Shown here: one piece after another, positions 59,746 to 64,000 of the stretch
Numbering within the stretch: position 1 is the stretch's first letter
Layout: every line of letters begins with the position of its first letter
From: Mucilaginibacter jinjuensis
GTDB lineage: Bacteria > Bacteroidota > Bacteroidia > Sphingobacteriales > Sphingobacteriaceae
Direction of reading: 5' to 3'
DNA: 64,000 bases
Assembly: GCF_028596025.1 (NCBI RefSeq)
Contig: NZ_CP117167.1
Coordinates: forward strand, 682,001 to 746,000
The notes under the pieces: generated by a model
Databases searched by the model: none
What the model was told of the DNA's origin: nothing
What the model saw: only the letters and a program-made list of their open reading frames with translations
Made by a program: the position numbers and the translations under genes

Positions 59746-60825
59746 ATGAGAAGATTACTAATTATATCCCTGCTGATGTTAACCATAGCCACCGTAAAAG
59801 CACAGGATATCACCCGCAACGGCAAACTAACCATTAGCGGCTATACCGAACTGTACTACAGCTATGCGTTTAACAAACCGGCAGACCATACCATGCCTCC
59901 GTTTGTATACTCATACAACCGCACTAACGAGGTTAATTTAAACCTGGGTTTTATAAAGGCTAATTATACCAGCGATAACATCAGGGCTAACCTGGCTTTA
60001 ATGGCGGGTACGTATGCCAACGCAAACCTGGCTGCCGAGCCGGGTGTGCTTAAAAATTTGTACGAAGCAAATGCCGGTATCAAACTATCCAAAAGCGCAA
60101 ACCTGTGGGTTGATGCAGGTGTATTTGCTTCTCACATTGGCTTTGAGAGTGCAGTTGGTAAAGATTGCTGGGTTTTAACCCGTGGTATCTTGTCTGATAA
60201 TACACCTTATTATGAGGCTGGCGCTAAATTAACTTACACTACCGCTGATGGTAAGCTGACTGCATCTGCCTTATACCTAAACGGCTGGCAGCGCATTCAG
60301 CGGCAGGATGGCAACAATAAACCTGCGGGAGGAGTACAGTTAACCTGGCAGCCAACAGAAAATATCACATTTAATTATAGTAATTACCTGGGTACAGAAG
60401 GCGCAGATTCGGTAGGGGTAAGGCGCTTTTACCATGATTTTTATACCATTATACAGCTTACGCCTAAGTTTGGTATTACTGCGGCTATTGATTATGGCAC
60501 CCAGCAAAAATCTAAAACGGATAAAAGTAGCAACCATATTATATCGCCTGTATTTATTGCCCGTTATAAATTGGCAGAGCAATGGGCAGTTGCAGGCCGG
60601 ATTGAATATTACCGCGACCCGAACGGAATGATTATAAGCACCGGGACACCGAACGGGTTTAAAACAACAGGATATTCGGTAAATTTAGATTATAGTCCTT
60701 TCCCTAATGCGGTGATCCGTTTGGAGGGGAAAGTTCTGAATAGTAAAGATCCCATTTTTATGAAGGATAATATGCAGGTGGCGGCCAACCAGGTTATTAC
60801 AACAAGTTTAGCGGTTTCATTTTAA
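59746..60825 (+). CDS. Outer-membrane beta-barrel porin-like protein of the Kdp operon
   Basis: The protein has 359 residues, starting at 59746 (MRRLLIISLLMLTIATVKAQ), a signal peptide. The mature part opens with NGKLTISGYTELYYSYAFNK and continues as alternating strands with aromatic ends, finishing in ITTSLAVSF with a terminal Phe, the usual end of a barrel. No family is certain. Its position between kdpC and the KdpD-type sensor suggests an outer-membrane route for potassium or a related solute. Confidence 0.8.
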   Translation: MRRLLIISLLMLTIATVKAQDITRNGKLTISGYTELYYSYAFNKPADHTMPPFVYSYNRTNEVNLNLGFIKANYTSDNIRANLALMAGTYANANLAAEPGVLKNLYEANAGIKLSKSANLWVDAGVFASHIGFESAVGKDCWVLTRGILSDNTPYYEAGAKLTYTTADGKLTASALYLNGWQRIQRQDGNNKPAGGVQLTWQPTENITFNYSNYLGTEGADSVGVRRFYHDFYTIIQLTPKFGITAAIDYGTQQKSKTDKSSNHIISPVFIARYKLAEQWAVAGRIEYYRDPNGMIISTGTPNGFKTTGYSVNLDYSPFPNAVIRLEGKVLNSKDPIFMKDNMQVAANQVITTSLAVSF

Positions 60826-60835
60826 ACAGTGAGTG

Positions 60836-61960
60836 ATGGCAGAGCAGGATAGCACCGTAAAAACGTTTATCGAACTGGTAAAAAAGTCGAGGCGTGGTAA
60901 GTTTAAGATTTACATTGGCATGAGTGCCGGTGTGGGTAAAACTTACCGTATGCTGCAGGAAGCCCATGCGCTTTTACGTAACGGCATCGATATCCAGATC
61001 GGTTATATTGAAACGCATAACCGTGCCGAAACGCAGGCTTTGGTTGCGGGCATCCCATTAATACCACGCCGTAATGTATTTTACAAAGGCAAGGAGCTGG
61101 AAGAGATGGATCTGCACGCCATCCTGAACCGGCATCCCGAAGTTGTTATTGTTGACGAACTGGCCCATACCAATATCGAGGGAAGCAAGAATAGCAAACG
61201 CTGGCAGGATGTACTGGATATTTTAGAGGCAGGAATCAGCGTGATTTCGGCAGTGAATATCCAGCACCTCGAAAGCATGAACCAGGAGATTGAGTCCATT
61301 ACAGGTATTGCTATTACTGAACGGATCCCTGATAAGGTTTTGGAGCTTACGGACGAGATCGTAAACATTGATTTAACTGCCGATGAACTGATTGACCGCT
61401 TGAAGGATGGCAAGATCTACACCAAAGATAAAGTGAACATCGCGTTGAAGAATTTCTTTCAGCCCGATAAAATTTTGCAGCTACGGGAGTTGGCTTTGAA
61501 AGAAGTTGCCCACCATGTAGAGCGGAAGATTGATATTGAGGTACCAAAACAAATTAAGCTTCGGCCCGAAAAGTTTTTGGCTTGTATATCATCCAATAAT
61601 GACACGGCGAGGGTGGTGATCCGTAAAACGGCGAGGCTGGCATCTTATTATCGCTCGCCCTGGATAGTTTTATATGTACAGAGCAGCGGTGAGAGCGGTG
61701 ATAAAATTAAGCTGGATAAACAACGCCATCTCATTAATAACTTCAAACTGGCTACCGAACTGGGCGGCGAAGTTGTAAAAATTAAAAGCGACCAGATAAC
61801 CCAAGCCATTATACAATTGGCCGATGAAAGGGAGATTACAACTATTTGCATTGGCAAACCACACCTCAATTTATTCCAGGTGATACTGCGAACGGCAATA
61901 TTTAATCAGCTGTTAAAACATATCGCAGCCAAAGAAACCGACTTAGTGATCTTATCCTGA
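60836..61960 (+). CDS. KdpD N-terminal sensor protein (no kinase domain)
   Basis: The protein has 374 residues, starting with ATG 60836. The KdpD N-terminal domain is clear: GKFKIYIGMSAGVGKTYRML with Walker A GMSAGVGKT (28-36), then GYIETHNRAETQAL and VDELAHTNIEGSKNSKRW. A C-terminal USP-like domain spans about 245-374. The membrane and histidine-kinase regions of full KdpD (about 890 residues in Escherichia coli) are absent. It probably senses potassium or turgor state in the cytosol and passes the signal to the separate kinase downstream. Confidence 0.92.
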   Translation: MAEQDSTVKTFIELVKKSRRGKFKIYIGMSAGVGKTYRMLQEAHALLRNGIDIQIGYIETHNRAETQALVAGIPLIPRRNVFYKGKELEEMDLHAILNRHPEVVIVDELAHTNIEGSKNSKRWQDVLDILEAGISVISAVNIQHLESMNQEIESITGIAITERIPDKVLELTDEIVNIDLTADELIDRLKDGKIYTKDKVNIALKNFFQPDKILQLRELALKEVAHHVERKIDIEVPKQIKLRPEKFLACISSNNDTARVVIRKTARLASYYRSPWIVLYVQSSGESGDKIKLDKQRHLINNFKLATELGGEVVKIKSDQITQAIIQLADEREITTICIGKPHLNLFQVILRTAIFNQLLKHIAAKETDLVILS

Positions 61961-61990
61961 TAAAACCATTTATATTTAACGATTATAGCC

Positions 61991-63766
61991 ATGAAAATAA
62001 AAAATAAACTTCGACTCGGATTCGGCTTCCTTTTCGTCGTAGTGATGTTCTTCGGAGCAGTGTCCATATTCTACATCCATCAGATCTCAGATAGCGCAAA
62101 GGTTATCCTTAAAAATAATTATGAGTCGCTAAGCTTTGCCCGCGAAATGCGCACGGTGCTGGATGAAAACAAATTGCCGTTGACCAATGGTGCACAGGCA
62201 CAGTTTGGCAAACAATTGCAATTGCAGGAAGCCAATATTACCGAAGTTGGCGAGAAAGAGGCTACTGAAGCTTTAGAGAAAGACTATGATGTGCTGCAAT
62301 CTACAACAGCTGCTGCCGCACCACAATACCAGGCGCAATACGATGCCCGCGCCCAGTTGCGCAAGATTGAGCAGGTAAATATGCGTGCTATTGTGCATAA
62401 AAACGAACGTGCGCAGGCATCTGTAAAAGAGGCTACTTTATTTCTGGGTTTTGTAGGTTCGTTTACGTTTTTGGTGCTGTTTAGCTTTAGTGTAAACTTT
62501 CCGGGATTTATTGCTAACCCACTAAGAGAGTTGATTGATGGTATCCGCGAAATCAGCCACAAGAATTATAACCAGCATTTAAATTTTAATAAGAACGATG
62601 AGTTTGCCGAAGTAGCCACAGCTTTCAACGATATGGCCGACCGGCTGAACGAATGGGAGAATACCAACCTGGCCAAGGTTATGTCTGAAAAGCAACGGAT
62701 CGAAACCATTATTGAGCAAATGCAGGATGCCATTATCGGTTTAAATGAGAAGCAGGAAATTTTGTTTATCAATACCGTTGCCGAAAATATTCTCAACATT
62801 AACGAGCAGAAGATAGTAGGACAACCTGCTGAGAAATTTACGGCGACCAACGATCTCTTTAAATCTATACTGGCCAGCAATGGAGGTATTAAATCATTTA
62901 AAATTGCGCTGGCAGGCAAGGAAGCCTATTTTCAATTAGAGAGTAGAGAGATTGTGATCCCGAACCTGAGCCCGCAAACATCGGATGTGCTGAGCGTAGC
63001 CAGCAGGTCGGCCGGTAAGGTTTATATATTGCGTAATATTACCGAGTTTAAGGAGCGCGACGAGGCTAAAACCAATTTCATAGCTACCATATCGCATGAG
63101 TTGAAAACGCCGATCTCATCCATTAAAATGAGCCTTAAGCTATTGAGCGATGAGCGGGTAGGGGTATCAAACCCACAGCAAATAGAACTGCTGGAACATA
63201 TTAAAGACGACAGCGACCGCCTGCTGAAAATCACTAGTGAGTTGTTAGATCTGTCGCAGGTAGAAACCGGTAATATCCAGCTCAATTTCGTGGTATCAGA
63301 CCCGGTTGAAATTGTGGATTATGCCCTTAATTCTGTAAGGTTTAATGCCGAACAAAAGGGTATTAACTTGCAAGTGATCGCCCATCCAAACCTATCGAAA
63401 GTACATGCCGATATGGAAAAGACCGCCTGGGTACTGGTCAACTTTTTGTCGAATGCCTTACGCTACAGTCCCGAAAAATCTAAAGTGGTGATCCAGGTAT
63501 CAGAAAAAAACAAGCAAGTGATCTTCTCGGTAAAAGACTTTGGTAAGGGTATTGATGAGCAATATCAGAAACGCCTCTTTGAACGCTATTTTCAGGTGCC
63601 TACTGATGGTCAAAATAAATCGGGTTCAGGCTTAGGATTGGCGATATCTAAGGATTTTATTGAGGCTCAACAAGGGAAAATTTGGGTTGAAAGTGCGATT
63701 GGGGAGGGGAGTATGTTTTGCTTTTCGTTACCAGCGCATAAAATGGATATGGGACAGAAGGCATAG
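61991..63766 (+). CDS. HAMP/PAS sensor histidine kinase, probable partner of the KdpD fragment
   Basis: The protein has 591 residues. The domains in order are a first membrane helix (about 12-31); a short periplasmic four-helix-type domain; a second helix (about 152-172); HAMP (about 178-225); a PAS-like domain (about 235-345); HisKA with His369 in TISHELKTPISS; and HATPase_c with NFLSNALRYSPEK, KDFGKGID and GSGLGLAISKDFI. It lies 30 bases after the KdpD fragment. It is the only kinase in the locus and so the likely phosphodonor for the NtrC-type regulator at 53640. Confidence 0.92.
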   Translation: MKIKNKLRLGFGFLFVVVMFFGAVSIFYIHQISDSAKVILKNNYESLSFAREMRTVLDENKLPLTNGAQAQFGKQLQLQEANITEVGEKEATEALEKDYDVLQSTTAAAAPQYQAQYDARAQLRKIEQVNMRAIVHKNERAQASVKEATLFLGFVGSFTFLVLFSFSVNFPGFIANPLRELIDGIREISHKNYNQHLNFNKNDEFAEVATAFNDMADRLNEWENTNLAKVMSEKQRIETIIEQMQDAIIGLNEKQEILFINTVAENILNINEQKIVGQPAEKFTATNDLFKSILASNGGIKSFKIALAGKEAYFQLESREIVIPNLSPQTSDVLSVASRSAGKVYILRNITEFKERDEAKTNFIATISHELKTPISSIKMSLKLLSDERVGVSNPQQIELLEHIKDDSDRLLKITSELLDLSQVETGNIQLNFVVSDPVEIVDYALNSVRFNAEQKGINLQVIAHPNLSKVHADMEKTAWVLVNFLSNALRYSPEKSKVVIQVSEKNKQVIFSVKDFGKGIDEQYQKRLFERYFQVPTDGQNKSGSGLGLAISKDFIEAQQGKIWVESAIGEGSMFCFSLPAHKMDMGQKA

Positions 63767-63780
63767 GCCTACACCCGGCA

Positions 63781-63808
63781 CGTCATTGCGAGGTACGAAG
63801 CAATCTCA
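63781..63808. repeat. Short dispersed repeat (CGTCATTGCGAGG type)
   Basis: CGTCATTGCGAGGTACGAAG followed by CAATCTC resembles a repeat that is frequent between genes in Bacteroidota, known from experience rather than a search here. The rest of the window to 64000 holds AT-rich sequence (AAAAAAGTAACCAAAGAAAA) and no gene that I can support. Confidence 0.45.
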
Positions 63809-64000
63809 GACCGATTAGCATTAACGTTGGTTAACGCAGAATCCGTTTTTCATTAGGAAGGGGTGGGGTAGTAAAGTGAATCGTCAGTGGATGTACTTTC
63901 TTTTTTCTCTCAAAAAAGTAACCAAAGAAAACTCGTGGCTGCTCAATTTTCTTTGAAAGTGTGTGCTGTGGCTAATATTGTGCTGTCCGAAAATTAAGAT

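Overview
The window looks like chromosome of a Bacteroidota bacterium, most likely family Sphingobacteriaceae and close to Mucilaginibacter. This rests on protein types and signals, not on a database search. It has TonB-dependent receptors with CarboxypepD_reg-like plug extensions, a GLPGLI protein, a GIN-domain (head GIN) protein, a hybrid two-component sensor with a reg_prop propeller and Y_Y_Y domain, and many Crp/Fnr and AraC regulators. It also has TAnnTTTG-type -7 promoter boxes and few Shine-Dalgarno sites.

Layout. 1-6.9 kb: TPR protein (cut by the left edge), a degenerate S9-peptidase-like lipoprotein followed by a histidine kinase and OmpR regulator, then a GIN-domain protein. 7.0-8.9 kb: an AT-rich accessory islet with two orphan genes that share a repeated leader, hairpin repeats, a frameshifted small membrane gene and a REPIN-like element. 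9-12.8 kb (minus strand): beta-barrel, family-39-type glycosyltransferase, PfkB sugar kinase. 12.8-13.3 kb: tRNA-Asn followed by a frameshifted GIY-YIG nuclease gene and a second, broken copy of the tRNA 3' half with its terminator. 13.4-22.1 kb: small-molecule metabolism genes (amidase, FAD monooxygenase, flavoprotein, amidohydrolase) with Crp/Fnr and AraC regulators. 22.3-28 kb: small His-rich membrane protein, overlapping MarR and Xre regulators, TonB receptor and a surface lipoprotein. 28-30.7 kb: MBOAT acyltransferase plus SGNH-like partner. 30.9-36.2 kb: three SDR-type oxidoreductases, AraC and Crp/Fnr regulators, and a DUF4440-type pseudogene with one nonsense codon. 36.3-40.6 kb: MFS transporter, lipase, spondin-domain lipoprotein. 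40.8-45.1 kb: 1420-residue hybrid sensor kinase. 45.1-53.1 kb: hairpin element, YceI, DHA2 transporter, flavoprotein, UBP zinc finger, outer-membrane beta-barrel plus GLPGLI protein. 53.3-63.8 kb: a Kdp potassium-uptake locus.

The Kdp locus reads NtrC-type regulator, a 27-residue membrane microprotein, kdpF, kdpA, kdpB, kdpC, a beta-barrel porin, a KdpD N-terminal sensor without a kinase domain, and a separate HAMP/PAS histidine kinase. The usual KdpD/KdpE pair thus appears to be split and replaced by a sigma-54-type output. The most unusual structures are the tRNA-Asn/GIY-YIG cassette, two hairpin elements that both have 37-nt loops, the repeated leader before two orphan genes, the S9-like protein that has lost its catalytic residues, and the Kdp wiring.
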